Assembly: GCA_903875575.1 (NCBI GenBank)
Contig: CAIQWJ010000010.1
Span: 1 to 64,000 of the forward strand
Direction of reading: 5' to 3'
DNA: 64,000 nucleotides
Source of the DNA: an uncultured Acidobacteriia bacterium
GTDB taxonomy: Bacteria > Acidobacteriota > Terriglobia > Bryobacterales > Bryobacteraceae
In this document: piece by piece, positions 23,947 to 32,341 of the stretch
How the letters are laid out: each line of letters starts with the position of its first letter
How positions within the stretch are numbered: the first letter of the stretch is position 1
The notes under the pieces: model-generated
Seen by the model: the letters and a program-made list of their open reading frames with translations, nothing else
The model's database searches: none
Told to the model about the DNA's origin: nothing
Translations under genes and position numbers: made by a program

Positions 23947-25257
23947 CTACTGTGCCTTCTTGGGGGCGGCTTTGACCGGAGCCTTGGTTGCCGGAGCCTT
24001 GGTTGCGGGGCCCTTGGCACCAGCCTTCGGCTTTGCCGCGCCATCGGCCACGAACGTCACGCCGTCCGGAAGTCCAATCAGGTCCGACTTCGGTTCCTGA
24101 ACAACCAGCGTCAGGACGTAGGCCGGATCCTTTGTGTAAGCGTCTACGACGCCCTTGAACTGGAGTTCGGTGCCAGCCGGGATTTCGCCCTTGATGTTGT
24201 CGTCGAACTTCAGGATGCAGTCGCCGGTCGGGACATTGTCCACGCTCAGCAGGATCTGCTTCGCATTCGGCATGGAAATGACCTTGCCCTTAAACATGGC
24301 CGGACCGCTGTAGGTGGGGCCTGCAGGGGGAGGGAAGCCGACGTCTTTCAGGTTGGCGAAGTAGGCGTCGCCCTGAGCGAGGAGCGCGGTCCGGATGTTT
24401 TCCCAGAAGTCCAGGTCGGGATGCTGCTTGGCCCAGTTGGCGTGGTCCGCTTCCTTGGCCTTTTCAATTTCTTCGATGCTCTGGATGTGGAAGCCGTTGG
24501 GAGGCAGAGCGGCCGTCGCCACCTGCTTCACCAGGTCTTCCATGCCATCCGAGCTGCCGTGATAGCCGGCATAGTATTTCTTCAGTGCAGCCTGGGCGGC
24601 AGTCATGCCGGCCGGGGGCAGAGCGTTCGGACCGGTCACCGTTGTGGCCCGGGCGAAATTATAGATGGCTTCGGAGAAGCGCGCTGTATCTTTGCTCTTG
24701 GCCATCTGGCTGATGATCACCGCGCCGAGCTGGTAGGAAGCCGAGGCCATCGTCGGGTCGAGCGTCAAAACCTTCTTGTATTCGGTTTCCGCACCATCCA
24801 GATCCTTACTGGTCTGCGCGATATAAGCGAGAACCGTGTGGGCCTGCATTTCAGTGGTCTTGCGGGCACCGTCCCATTGTGCCTGGGTAGCCTGCGTCGG
24901 CTTTACGGAATCGTCAAAATATTCTTTGAAATGGTCCACCAGCTGCTGTCCAGCCTTCTGCCCGGTCGCGAGTTCGGGAGCATTGGCCGGCTTGCCGTAG
25001 GCCTGCCCCATGATGGTCACCAGCGCATTCATCGTCATATAGGTGCGCTGGCCCTTGAGGGCGGATTCAGGGTACTGCTGTTCCCACTTCTTCAGCAGAT
25101 CCAACTGTTTGGCAGGATCTTTCTCGGCACCAGCCGCGAGGCCGATGTCGGATTCACCCTGATCCTTCCACGTTGGCGCCGCCTGAGCCCAGACGAGCGA
25201 TGTCAGGGAACCGGCGATCACCATTCCGGCCACCAGTTTTGTCAATCGATTCAACAC
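23947..25257 (-). CDS. Secreted TPR-type protein of unknown function
   Basis: 436 residues from the GTG at 25257, chosen because GGGAGG lies 7 nt upstream; a longer in-frame start has no such site. A signal peptide (LNRLTKLVAGMVIAGSLTSLVWAQ) is followed by helical repeats of TPR character (about 40-220: DQGESDIGLAAGAEKDPAKQ, LAYIAQTSKDLDGAETEYKK, DPTMASASYQLGAVII). A later part, GPAMFKGKVISMPNAKQILL, resembles a small beta-barrel. The C-terminus is a Lys/Ala/Pro-rich tail (KAGAKGPATKAPATKAPVKA). Probably periplasmic. An extended -10 promoter candidate lies upstream. Confidence 0.8.
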   Translation of the reverse strand: MLNRLTKLVAGMVIAGSLTSLVWAQAAPTWKDQGESDIGLAAGAEKDPAKQLDLLKKWEQQYPESALKGQRTYMTMNALVTIMGQAYGKPANAPELATGQKAGQQLVDHFKEYFDDSVKPTQATQAQWDGARKTTEMQAHTVLAYIAQTSKDLDGAETEYKKVLTLDPTMASASYQLGAVIISQMAKSKDTARFSEAIYNFARATTVTGPNALPPAGMTAAQAALKKYYAGYHGSSDGMEDLVKQVATAALPPNGFHIQSIEEIEKAKEADHANWAKQHPDLDFWENIRTALLAQGDAYFANLKDVGFPPPAGPTYSGPAMFKGKVISMPNAKQILLSVDNVPTGDCILKFDDNIKGEIPAGTELQFKGVVDAYTKDPAYVLTLVVQEPKSDLIGLPDGVTFVADGAAKPKAGAKGPATKAPATKAPVKAAPKKAQ

Positions 25258-25331
25258 GTATTTGCCTCCCGTTGTAACGGTTTCCCGCCGCCAAAAATCC
25301 CCTCCGTACTTTCTACAAGAGGGTAATAGGG

Positions 25332-25340
25332 AGTATACCA
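25332..25340 (-). promoter_or_regulatory. Candidate extended -10 promoter element for the TPR gene
   Basis: On the minus strand TGG followed by TATACT forms an extended -10 element at 25340-25332, about 75 nt before the GTG start at 25257. A TTGCTA lies 20 nt upstream, longer than the ideal spacing. The remaining part of the 25258-25505 gap shows no other gene. Confidence 0.4.
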
Positions 25341-25505
25341 AAATCCTGTTTGTTGTATAGCAATCCCTCTTTGGCGTTATGTAGAGACGCCGTGGGTAGG
25401 GTGAAGGTTCCCCCTGCTACGTAACAATTTGTGTCGATGGGGTCCGGGTCTTTTTGTCCCACCTGGCGTCGCTGTCATACTATCGCTTGGCCGTTCCGGA
25501 TCCGC

Positions 25506-27068
25506 ATGCGGTTCGTCATTCTCCACTACCATCTCTTTAAGAACGCCGGTTCCACGGTGGAGGATATTCTCGACCACAGCTTTGGCGACCGTTTCGCTAC
25601 GCTTGAAACGCCGGTGAGCGGAGGTGTGATTTCGAATGAGGAAATCGTCCGGTACCTCGATTCCCATCCCGAACTTCGCGCCTTTTCCAGTCACCAGATT
25701 CGCCATCCGTTGCCGCAGGCAGCCGGGTATCTGTTTTTCGATATCTGTTTTCTCCGCGACCCGCTGGACCGGCTCCGCTCGTTTTACGACTATTTTCGTC
25801 AGCGGCCCAACCCGGAAGACCCGATGAGTCACCTGGCCAATGAATCGACTCTGGGCGACTTTGTGGCTGGCATGATTCGGGATTACCCGCTTTTTGTCCG
25901 AAATAATCAGGTCAATCTCATAGCTTGTGGGGGTGATTCGGACGAGCCGGGTGGGCAGGATTTGGAATTGGCGATCCATCGGGTCATGGCGTCGTCTTTT
26001 TTGGGTGTCGTGGACTGCTTTGGGACCAGTGTGGCGGCGGGCGAGAGAGCGTTGCGAAGCGCCTTTCCGGAACTCGACTTCCGACGACCGCCCGTGAATG
26101 TCTCGCGCGGTCTGGAGGGGAGCGTGTCAAGCCGTACGGAGGCGCTGCGCGAGGCTTGTAGTCCCGAAGTATTTGACGAGTTGATGCGGATCACCGCGCT
26201 GGACCGGGAGTTGGTGGATCGGGCGCGAAAAGAAATTCAGCGGCGTCTGAACCGGCCGGAGAGCGGACCTGTGGTGCCGGGGAGGCGGGGTTTCGAAAGC
26301 GCGGCACCGGGGATTACGCCAACTCCGCCTGTGGGCCTGATTCGTCGCCTGTCGAACCTCCGTTCGGATTGGGTCGAATTGATGCGAGGTTCAGGGAAGC
26401 GGCTCTTCGACCGCGTTTACTATGGTTCCGGCCAGGGGCTATTGCATTTCCTGCTCAGCGGGGCGTATGAGGGCCGCACGCCGCATCCGTTGTTCGACAC
26501 GGCGTTCTATTTGCGGAAATATCCGGATGTCGCCGCCGCCGGGATCAACCCGCTGGTGCATTACGTCCGCTATGGAGCGGCGGAGGGGCGGAAGCCTCAT
26601 CCATTGTTCAATCCGGACTACTACGGGGTTGTGGATGGCAACCCGCTCGTCCGGTTTTTGGATTCCGGGGCAACGGCGCGGAATCCACATCCGCTGTTTG
26701 ATTGCCCGGCGTATCTGGAGGCAAATCCGGACGCTTTGGCTGGCGGACAGAATCCTTTGCTGCATTATCTGAGCACGCACGGTACTGCTGGTGCGCAGGC
26801 GAACGATCTGGTGGAAGCGGCGGCCGCTATTTCGCTGGATATTCACGATATCCCATTGACGGTCTTCCTTTTGGGGGAGTCTGCGGGCCACGGACTGTCT
26901 CAGGCGCTGTGGGAAGGCGCGCTTAGCCGGGCTTCGCGGCACGGTCTCAGAGGCAGCGTTGCAGTGGCGTGGCTGGATCCGGACGGTGCCGCCCGGTGGC
27001 TCGCGGAGCCGCAGCAACTGCCGTTTTGCCGGGCGATCAATATCGATCAGCTGCGCGACAGATCATGA
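25506..27068 (+). CDS. Sulfotransferase-family protein with C-terminal glycosyltransferase-type repeats
   Basis: 520 residues from the ATG at 25506. The N-terminal half has the PAPS-binding-like motif RFVILHYHLFKNAGSTVEDI and FLRDPLDRLRSFYDYFRQ, which are the 5'-phosphosulfate and 3'-phosphate regions of the sulfotransferase fold. From about residue 305 there are three tandem repeats of about 30 residues with the consensus HPLFD..YL..NPDV..G.NPLLHYL..G, a motif seen in many surface-polysaccharide glycosyltransferases. A final segment (about 445-520) of unknown type follows. Its end overlaps the convergent glycosyltransferase gene by 22 bp. It probably modifies cell-surface carbohydrate, as inferred from the repeat type and that neighbour. 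Confidence 0.8.
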   Translation: MRFVILHYHLFKNAGSTVEDILDHSFGDRFATLETPVSGGVISNEEIVRYLDSHPELRAFSSHQIRHPLPQAAGYLFFDICFLRDPLDRLRSFYDYFRQRPNPEDPMSHLANESTLGDFVAGMIRDYPLFVRNNQVNLIACGGDSDEPGGQDLELAIHRVMASSFLGVVDCFGTSVAAGERALRSAFPELDFRRPPVNVSRGLEGSVSSRTEALREACSPEVFDELMRITALDRELVDRARKEIQRRLNRPESGPVVPGRRGFESAAPGITPTPPVGLIRRLSNLRSDWVELMRGSGKRLFDRVYYGSGQGLLHFLLSGAYEGRTPHPLFDTAFYLRKYPDVAAAGINPLVHYVRYGAAEGRKPHPLFNPDYYGVVDGNPLVRFLDSGATARNPHPLFDCPAYLEANPDALAGGQNPLLHYLSTHGTAGAQANDLVEAAAAISLDIHDIPLTVFLLGESAGHGLSQALWEGALSRASRHGLRGSVAVAWLDPDGAARWLAEPQQLPFCRAINIDQLRDRS

Positions 27069-28720
27069 ATGAGCTGCCGATAAAGCTCCGTCTGCCGTTT
27101 CGCGATTGCGTCCCAGTCGTAAGCTTCTTCCACGCGCCGCCGCCCGGCGGTTGCCAGTTGATTTCGCTCCTCGGGTGAATGCATCAGACGCTCAATCGCA
27201 GCGGCCATCTCCGCGCCGGTATTCGCCAGAATAAAGTCCCGGCCTGAAACCAGGTCGAGGCCGTTTACGCCGGCGGGCGTGCTGACGACAGGCCTTCCAC
27301 AGGCCATCGCTTCGAGGATCTTGAGGTTTGTTCCTGCTGAAGCCACCAGCGGGGCGACGACAATCGCAGCCCGTTGGTAAGCGGGGCGGACGTCAGCCAC
27401 GAACCCTTCCATTTCAATACCCGAATCCTCACCTGCCGGGATCTGAAAACTCCGGCGGTGGTGGTCGAGAAAGTACTCGTGACTGGCCCCGGCGATGACG
27501 TGTAATCGGACTTCCGGAGCGCTCCTGCGAAGCGGTTTCCAGGCCTCATTGAGAAAGAACTCCAGGCCAAGCACGTTGGGGAGATGCGAGAAGGATCCGA
27601 TGAACAGAAGTCGGCAGGGCTCAGGCTCCCCTGCGGCCATTTCGAAGCGCCGGAGGTCCACCCCGTTAGGCAGGACGGCGGTGCGGGCACCCGCAACCGT
27701 CGCCTCGTCTTTGGCCGACATGGTGACGACGCAGGCCATTTTCGTCCAGGCCTCTGTTTCATAGCGCCGCCACCGTTTCAGTTCGCGGTGCAGATCCCAA
27801 TCGTCGCGATCGCGGGCCATTTGCCCGTAAAGATCGAAGGTGATGTCGTGCTCCACCAGGATCGGGCGGGCGGGGGCGCAAGCCTCCGCATACTGCGCCA
27901 TGTGGGTGAACTCCAGTTGCGCGATGACCGGCTTCCACTTGCGGACGGCATCGCGGAGGGATGCACGGAACACGGCGGAAGCAAACTCCCCGACTGTTTC
28001 CGGTTGCCCGGAATTTGAGACCAGATGAGAACCCGGGCGCCGGACGAAGATGACTTCGACAAAGATCGCCAGAAGTTCCGGCGCAGGTGGGGCGTCGCTT
28101 TCCGTGAAGCAGACCAGAATCTGATCCCAGTCGGCAGCCGCTCGCTGTGTGAGGTTATAGATACGAACTGCCCCTCCGTGCGAAAGGGGAAACGGCACGT
28201 AGGCGCTGACGACCAACACAGTCGGCTTGCCGGAGGCAGCCTTGCCGGGATAGACACTTGAGGTCTCCGTGAGCAAGGCTGGTGCAGATTGTTCCAGGGT
28301 GTGGTCGCCGGCCCCCAGGTGCCAGCGCACGAAGTTTCGCAGGCGCCAGAAACAATGGCGCGCTATGGCGGGCAGGCTGCCGGGACGCAGCATGAAATCG
28401 TTCAGGTTTTCGTTGATGGCGAGGAAATAGAGGGGCGCCTGTACGAGCGCCAGCAGGCGCATGCGACGAAAAGGCACGCGGGGAACCAGCAGGACGCCTG
28501 CCAGCCGAATCGACTTGTTGCGAAAGGTATGCCGGCAGCGGCGCAGGTTTTCGACGAAGCCGCCTCGATAGCGGACCCAGTGTACGTCGCGATCCGGGGG
28601 CGGGAATTCCGATACGACGTATAGCGGCAATTCGGGAAACAAGTCGCGCATGCGCCCGATCAACCGTGCGTTCAGTTCGTCGGTCCCCGATGCGAACGCG
28701 ATCTTGATCTTTGGCTTCAA
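27047..28720 (-). CDS. Glycosyltransferase (GT4-like) with extra N-terminal domain
   Basis: 557 residues from a TTG start preceded by GGAAG. Residues about 165-557 form a GT-B glycosyltransferase: VSAYVPFPLSHGGAVRIYNL for the acceptor domain, LLFIGSFSHLPNVLGLEFFL, EMEGFVADVRPAYQRAAIVV and SAGTNLKILEAMACGRPVVS with the E-x7-E donor-binding helix. Residues 1-160 (MKPKIKIAFASGTDELNARL onward) are a separate domain that I do not recognise. It probably adds a sugar to a surface polysaccharide. It converges on the sulfotransferase-like gene with a 22-bp overlap and diverges from the symporter gene. Confidence 0.85.
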   Translation of the reverse strand: MKPKIKIAFASGTDELNARLIGRMRDLFPELPLYVVSEFPPPDRDVHWVRYRGGFVENLRRCRHTFRNKSIRLAGVLLVPRVPFRRMRLLALVQAPLYFLAINENLNDFMLRPGSLPAIARHCFWRLRNFVRWHLGAGDHTLEQSAPALLTETSSVYPGKAASGKPTVLVVSAYVPFPLSHGGAVRIYNLTQRAAADWDQILVCFTESDAPPAPELLAIFVEVIFVRRPGSHLVSNSGQPETVGEFASAVFRASLRDAVRKWKPVIAQLEFTHMAQYAEACAPARPILVEHDITFDLYGQMARDRDDWDLHRELKRWRRYETEAWTKMACVVTMSAKDEATVAGARTAVLPNGVDLRRFEMAAGEPEPCRLLFIGSFSHLPNVLGLEFFLNEAWKPLRRSAPEVRLHVIAGASHEYFLDHHRRSFQIPAGEDSGIEMEGFVADVRPAYQRAAIVVAPLVASAGTNLKILEAMACGRPVVSTPAGVNGLDLVSGRDFILANTGAEMAAAIERLMHSPEERNQLATAGRRRVEEAYDWDAIAKRQTELYRQLIHDLSRS

Positions 28721-28798
28721 AAGGCTTCCGGCGCTCCCTGGCCATTATCACTTGTGCGACAATCGCCCCACATCACTGCTACAATCGCCGAAAGCCTT

Positions 28799-30259
28799 GT
28801 GCGTACCGTAGATCTTGCCATCATCGCCGCTTATCTCGCCGGAGTCACCTGGTTTGGTGCGCGCTTCAAGCAGAGCCAGAACTCGCTCAAAGACTATTTT
28901 CTGGGCGGCCAGACCGCCCCCTGGTGGGCGATTGCCCTCTCTATTGTTTCAGCCGAAACCAGTACCCTGACCATCATTGGCACGCCACCGCTTGCGTATG
29001 CCGGCAGCTTCGTGTTCCTGCAGGTTGTTTTCGGTTATCTGCTGGCCAGGGTGGTGATTTCCACTATTTTCCTGCCGCGTTATTTTGAACGCCAGATGTT
29101 CACGGCTTATGAGCTGATGCAGCGACGCTTCGGTCCGAACGTGCGCAAGGTTGCCTCAGGGATCTTTCTGGTGACGCGTGCGCTGGCGGAGGGTGTGCGC
29201 GTATTTGCCATTTCCATCGTGATTTCCATCCTCCTGAAGACGGGCGGTGCCGCGTCCATTGCGGTTATCATGGCGCTGACACTCTTCTATACGTTTGAGG
29301 GCGGGATGACGGCCGTGATCTGGACGGATGTGGTCCAGATGTGCATGTATGTGGTGGGTGCTTCGGTCAGTTTTATCGTGCTGGTGAATAAAATTCCGGG
29401 CGGCTTCGGACACGCTCTGGATTTGGCGTCCGCCGCCGGCAAACTTCAGGTTTTTGATTTCCAGTGGTCCTGGACCAAACCCTACACGGTATTCGCGGGT
29501 TTTGTGGGTGGCTGCTTCCTCACCACTGCAAGCCACGGTACGGATCAATTGGTGGTCCAGCGGTTGCTGAGCGCGAAGAATCAGGGTCAGAGCCGGGCTG
29601 CGCTGTTCTCCAGCTGGATCGTCATCTTCGTGCAGTTCACTTTGTTTCTCACGATCGGGATGCTGCTTTGGGTCTACCGGACCGGGCAACCTCCGCTGGC
29701 GCAGCCAGACCGGCTGTATCCCTTGTTCATCTGGGAGTCGCTGCCGGTTGGCGTGGCGGGTCTGGCGATGGCCGCCATCATTGCGGCGGCCATGGCGAAT
29801 CTCTCGGCGGCGCTCAATTCACTGGCTTCGGCCACGGTGGTCGATTTCTACGAGCCGCTCTCAAAGAAGCTCCAACTCCCGGCTCATTACCTGAAGGTTG
29901 CGCGGATTTCCACCGTGGTCTGGGGTATTATTCTGGGCGCGATCGCATTGGTGGCAAGTCAGTGGGGTTCTGTGCTGGAAAGCGGACTTCGTATCGCCTC
30001 GGTGACGCTGGGCATCCTGTTGGGCCTCTTTCTGCTGGGCGTGCTGACGAAGAAGCCCGGCGAAAATGCCGCAATTGCGGGCGTGCTGACGGGCCTGGCC
30101 GCGATGCTTTACGTGAAATTTGCCACGAGCGTGCCTTTCACGTGGTGGGTCATGATCGGTAGCGGTACGACATTCGGAGCCGGTTACCTTTCGTCATTCC
30201 TGATACCCGGAGCGCGAATTCGAGACGGAAACGATACGGAACGGACGCCAAACAGATGA
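28799..30259 (+). CDS. Sodium:solute symporter (SSS family)
   Basis: About 486 residues from the GTG at 28799; a GTG 45 bp upstream is an in-frame alternative, but the shorter start matches the usual family N-terminus (VRTVDLAIIAAYLAGVTWFG). The typical features are RFKQSQNSLKDYFLGGQTAPWW, SAETSTLTIIGTPPLAY and about 12-13 predicted transmembrane helices, ending in LISSFLIPGAR-like sequence. It couples uptake of an organic solute to sodium entry across the inner membrane; the substrate cannot be named. It overlaps the amino-acid permease gene by 4 bp (ATGA), so the two transporters form an operon. Confidence 0.88.
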   Translation: MRTVDLAIIAAYLAGVTWFGARFKQSQNSLKDYFLGGQTAPWWAIALSIVSAETSTLTIIGTPPLAYAGSFVFLQVVFGYLLARVVISTIFLPRYFERQMFTAYELMQRRFGPNVRKVASGIFLVTRALAEGVRVFAISIVISILLKTGGAASIAVIMALTLFYTFEGGMTAVIWTDVVQMCMYVVGASVSFIVLVNKIPGGFGHALDLASAAGKLQVFDFQWSWTKPYTVFAGFVGGCFLTTASHGTDQLVVQRLLSAKNQGQSRAALFSSWIVIFVQFTLFLTIGMLLWVYRTGQPPLAQPDRLYPLFIWESLPVGVAGLAMAAIIAAAMANLSAALNSLASATVVDFYEPLSKKLQLPAHYLKVARISTVVWGIILGAIALVASQWGSVLESGLRIASVTLGILLGLFLLGVLTKKPGENAAIAGVLTGLAAMLYVKFATSVPFTWWVMIGSGTTFGAGYLSSFLIPGARIRDGNDTERTPNR

Positions 30260-31632
30260 AATCGACGACATCAGAACCTAAAGTTCACGAGCTCAAGCGA
30301 GATCTTGGCCTCGCGGCCGCTCTGGCAATTGTGATCGGAACCGTTATTGGGAGCGGCATTTTTCGGGTTCCGCAGACCATGATTAACAATGTGGGCACCG
30401 TGCCGCTGGTGTTTTTGGTCTGGGTGGTAGGCGGCGCTTTGTCTCTGGCCGGCGCGCTGACCTATGCCGAACTTGCTGCCGCGATGCCCGGCGCGGGTGG
30501 CGAATATGTTTACCTGACGGAGGCCTGGGGGCCGGTATGGGGCTTCCTTTATAGCTGGACACAGATGTGGATCGGGAAGAGTGGCTCTATCGCCACACTA
30601 GCCACGGCTTTTTTTGAATACACTGCGCACTTCGTACCGCAATTCGAGAATGTCTGGATTTCGTTGGGACCGTTCCCGATCAAATACGGGCAGGTCTTCG
30701 CTCTGGTCCTGATTCTGGTGCTCGGTCTGGTGAACTATTTTGGAGTCCGTTTTGGCGGTGGCGTACAAATCGCGATGACGGTCGTCAAAGTGGGGCTGAT
30801 CGTTTTTGTGGTGATTGCCGGACTTCTCTACGCCCATCCGGCGTCTACAGGGGTTCCCCCGCTCGGCGTGCCGGGAATCGCAACAGGGTTCTTCGCAGCC
30901 CTGGTGGCGGCCCTCTGGGCTTATGACGGCTGGAACAATGTCGGCATGGTGGCCTCTGAGATTAAGAATCCCCAGCGAAATCTGCCCCTGGCGCTCATTA
31001 TGGGTACGTCTTTGGTGATTGGCATCTATATGCTGGCGAACTGGGCCTATTTCCGGGTGCTCACGCCGGTTGAGGTGGGTGCCCACAAACTGGTGGCGGC
31101 AGAGATGATGCAGCGCATTCAGGGCCCGGCCGGTGCGGCGTTGGTCTCCATTGCGGCCATGATCTCGATATTCGCGGCGCTGAACGGGTCGATACTGACC
31201 GGGGCCAGGGTGCCGTACGCCGCAGCCCGGGACGGTCTGTTCTTTAAGGCGGCGGCCCGGGTCCATCCGGTATTCCGTACTCCCGGAGTTTCTATCCTGA
31301 TGGTGTCCGGTTGGGCGGCGCTGCTGGTGCTGTCGGGTAAGTACGACGATTTGTTTAATTTCGTCATTTTCGGCAGCTGGATTCTCTATGCAATGGCCGC
31401 CGCATCGGTTTTTGTTCTGCGAAGGAAACGGCCGGACCTGATTCGTCCTTACAAAACCCTGGGCTATCCGGTAGTGCCGATCCTCTTCCTGATTGGCGCT
31501 GCCGCCCTGGAGCTGAGCACACTGCGCGACCGCCCGGTGCAATCCATAGCTGGAATTGTGTTGATTTTGCTCGGATTACCCTTCTATTTTTACTGGAAAC
31601 GAAGGCTTCCGCTGGCTCGTCCTACCCGGTAA
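30256..31632 (+). CDS. APC-superfamily amino-acid permease
   Basis: 458 residues with 12 predicted transmembrane segments. The first helix carries the conserved substrate-binding GSGIFRVP motif (IVIGTVIGSGIFRVPQTM). PGAGGEYVYLTEAWGPVWGF and LWAYDGWNNVGMVASEIKNPQRN are typical of LAT-type APC exchangers. It transports or exchanges amino acids at the inner membrane. Its ATG overlaps the stop of the upstream sodium symporter. The last 9 bases and stop are part of a downstream 31-bp tandem duplication. Confidence 0.9.
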   Translation: MKSTTSEPKVHELKRDLGLAAALAIVIGTVIGSGIFRVPQTMINNVGTVPLVFLVWVVGGALSLAGALTYAELAAAMPGAGGEYVYLTEAWGPVWGFLYSWTQMWIGKSGSIATLATAFFEYTAHFVPQFENVWISLGPFPIKYGQVFALVLILVLGLVNYFGVRFGGGVQIAMTVVKVGLIVFVVIAGLLYAHPASTGVPPLGVPGIATGFFAALVAALWAYDGWNNVGMVASEIKNPQRNLPLALIMGTSLVIGIYMLANWAYFRVLTPVEVGAHKLVAAEMMQRIQGPAGAALVSIAAMISIFAALNGSILTGARVPYAAARDGLFFKAAARVHPVFRTPGVSILMVSGWAALLVLSGKYDDLFNFVIFGSWILYAMAAASVFVLRRKRPDLIRPYKTLGYPVVPILFLIGAAALELSTLRDRPVQSIAGIVLILLGLPFYFYWKRRLPLARPTR

Positions 31633-31683
31633 CGTTTCAATTTGAAATGGTACTACCCGGTAACGGTTCAATTTGAAATGGTA
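31622..31683 (+). repeat. Two tandem copies of a 31-bp unit at the permease stop codon
   Basis: Copy 1 (31622-31652) and copy 2 (31653-31683) are identical at 30 of 31 positions. Each starts with CTACCCGGTAACG and contains the dyad TTCAATTTGAA. The first copy includes the last codons and TAA of the permease gene. This looks like a recent local duplication, and each unit may carry a protein-binding or hairpin element. Confidence 0.75.
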
Positions 31684-31707
31684 CTAATGGTACGGGGATT
31701 TTATTTC

Positions 31708-31725
31708 CGTTCCATATTTGGAACG
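31708..31725. promoter_or_regulatory. Operator-like dyad upstream of the AT-hook-like gene
   Basis: CGTTCCA and TGGAACG form perfect 7-bp arms around a 4-nt centre (TATT). A degenerate relative with GTTC and GGAAC arms occurs at 31795-31810, about 55 nt before the start of the small AT-hook gene. The two sites could bind the same regulator, possibly the small protein itself. Confidence 0.45.
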
Positions 31726-31865
31726 ATAGCTTGCATTTCTCCATACATTTGGGGTACAACGTTAATTGTGTGATTCATTGATTTGAGGGTTTCTGTTCTG
31801 TATCTGGAACGGCTGACCAACGAATCGGTAAATGGAGAACAAAAACACTACCTTGGAGGTCGGGA

Positions 31866-32069
31866 ATGGACGTATCAAAAATTCTTGGCGAATTGAAGCA
31901 GGAACGGGAGCAACTGGAAGAGGCGATTCTTAGTCTGGAGCGCCTTGCGAGTGGACGTGGTAAACGCCGCGGTCGCCCGCCATCATGGATGATCGAAGCA
32001 AAAAAGCGCGGTCGGCCGGTGGGAAGTAAGAACCGGGCGGGGCAGAAGACCGTTTCCGCCGCTGCTTAG
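31866..32069 (+). CDS. Small coiled-coil protein with two AT-hook-like motifs
   Basis: 67 residues. Residues about 4-28 (SKILGELKQEREQLEEAILS) are a heptad-like coiled-coil helix. The basic second half has two AT-hook-type cores, RGRPP at 35-39 and KRGRP at 47-51 (the latter in KKRGRPVGSKN), which insert in the minor groove of AT-rich DNA. GGAGG stands about 10 nt before the ATG. It is probably a dimeric DNA-binding protein; the family appears in acidobacteria as far as I recall. It stands alone between the permease gene and a bidirectional terminator. Confidence 0.75.
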   Translation: MDVSKILGELKQEREQLEEAILSLERLASGRGKRRGRPPSWMIEAKKRGRPVGSKNRAGQKTVSAAA

Positions 32070-32299
32070 TTCACCGTTTCACAGGTACGCACTCGTCTCA
32101 ACTGGTGGCGCCGGCACTTTGCGTGCCGCGTCGAGACTCTTCCCGAAGCTGGTTCACGAGAGAAATGCGTGTGCGGACTTAGGAAATGACCGACTTCGTT
32201 GGTGGCGGGTTCAATAAATGAATCTCCCCGTTACGTCTGTGTTGCCCCGATGTGGGCTTTCGTGATGTACTTCATGGGAGGTACAGCAGGCTGAACTTC

Positions 32300-32326
32300 A
32301 ATGGCGACCCTCGGAGGGTCGCCATT
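32300..32326. terminator. Bidirectional hairpin terminator
   Basis: A perfect 12-bp stem with a 3-nt loop (AATGGCGACCCT, CGG, AGGGTCGCCATT) lies between the small plus-strand gene and the end of the convergent serine hydrolase gene. Neither side has a long T tract, so termination efficiency is uncertain. The remaining 32070-32299 sequence shows no gene. Confidence 0.6.
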
Positions 32327-32341
32327 TCATTGACTCGTGAA

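Noticed and set aside
28754-28798. Upstream GTG start for the sodium symporter
   Set aside because: It has no ribosome site and adds a 15-residue stretch not typical of the family. The start at 28799 matches the usual N-terminus.
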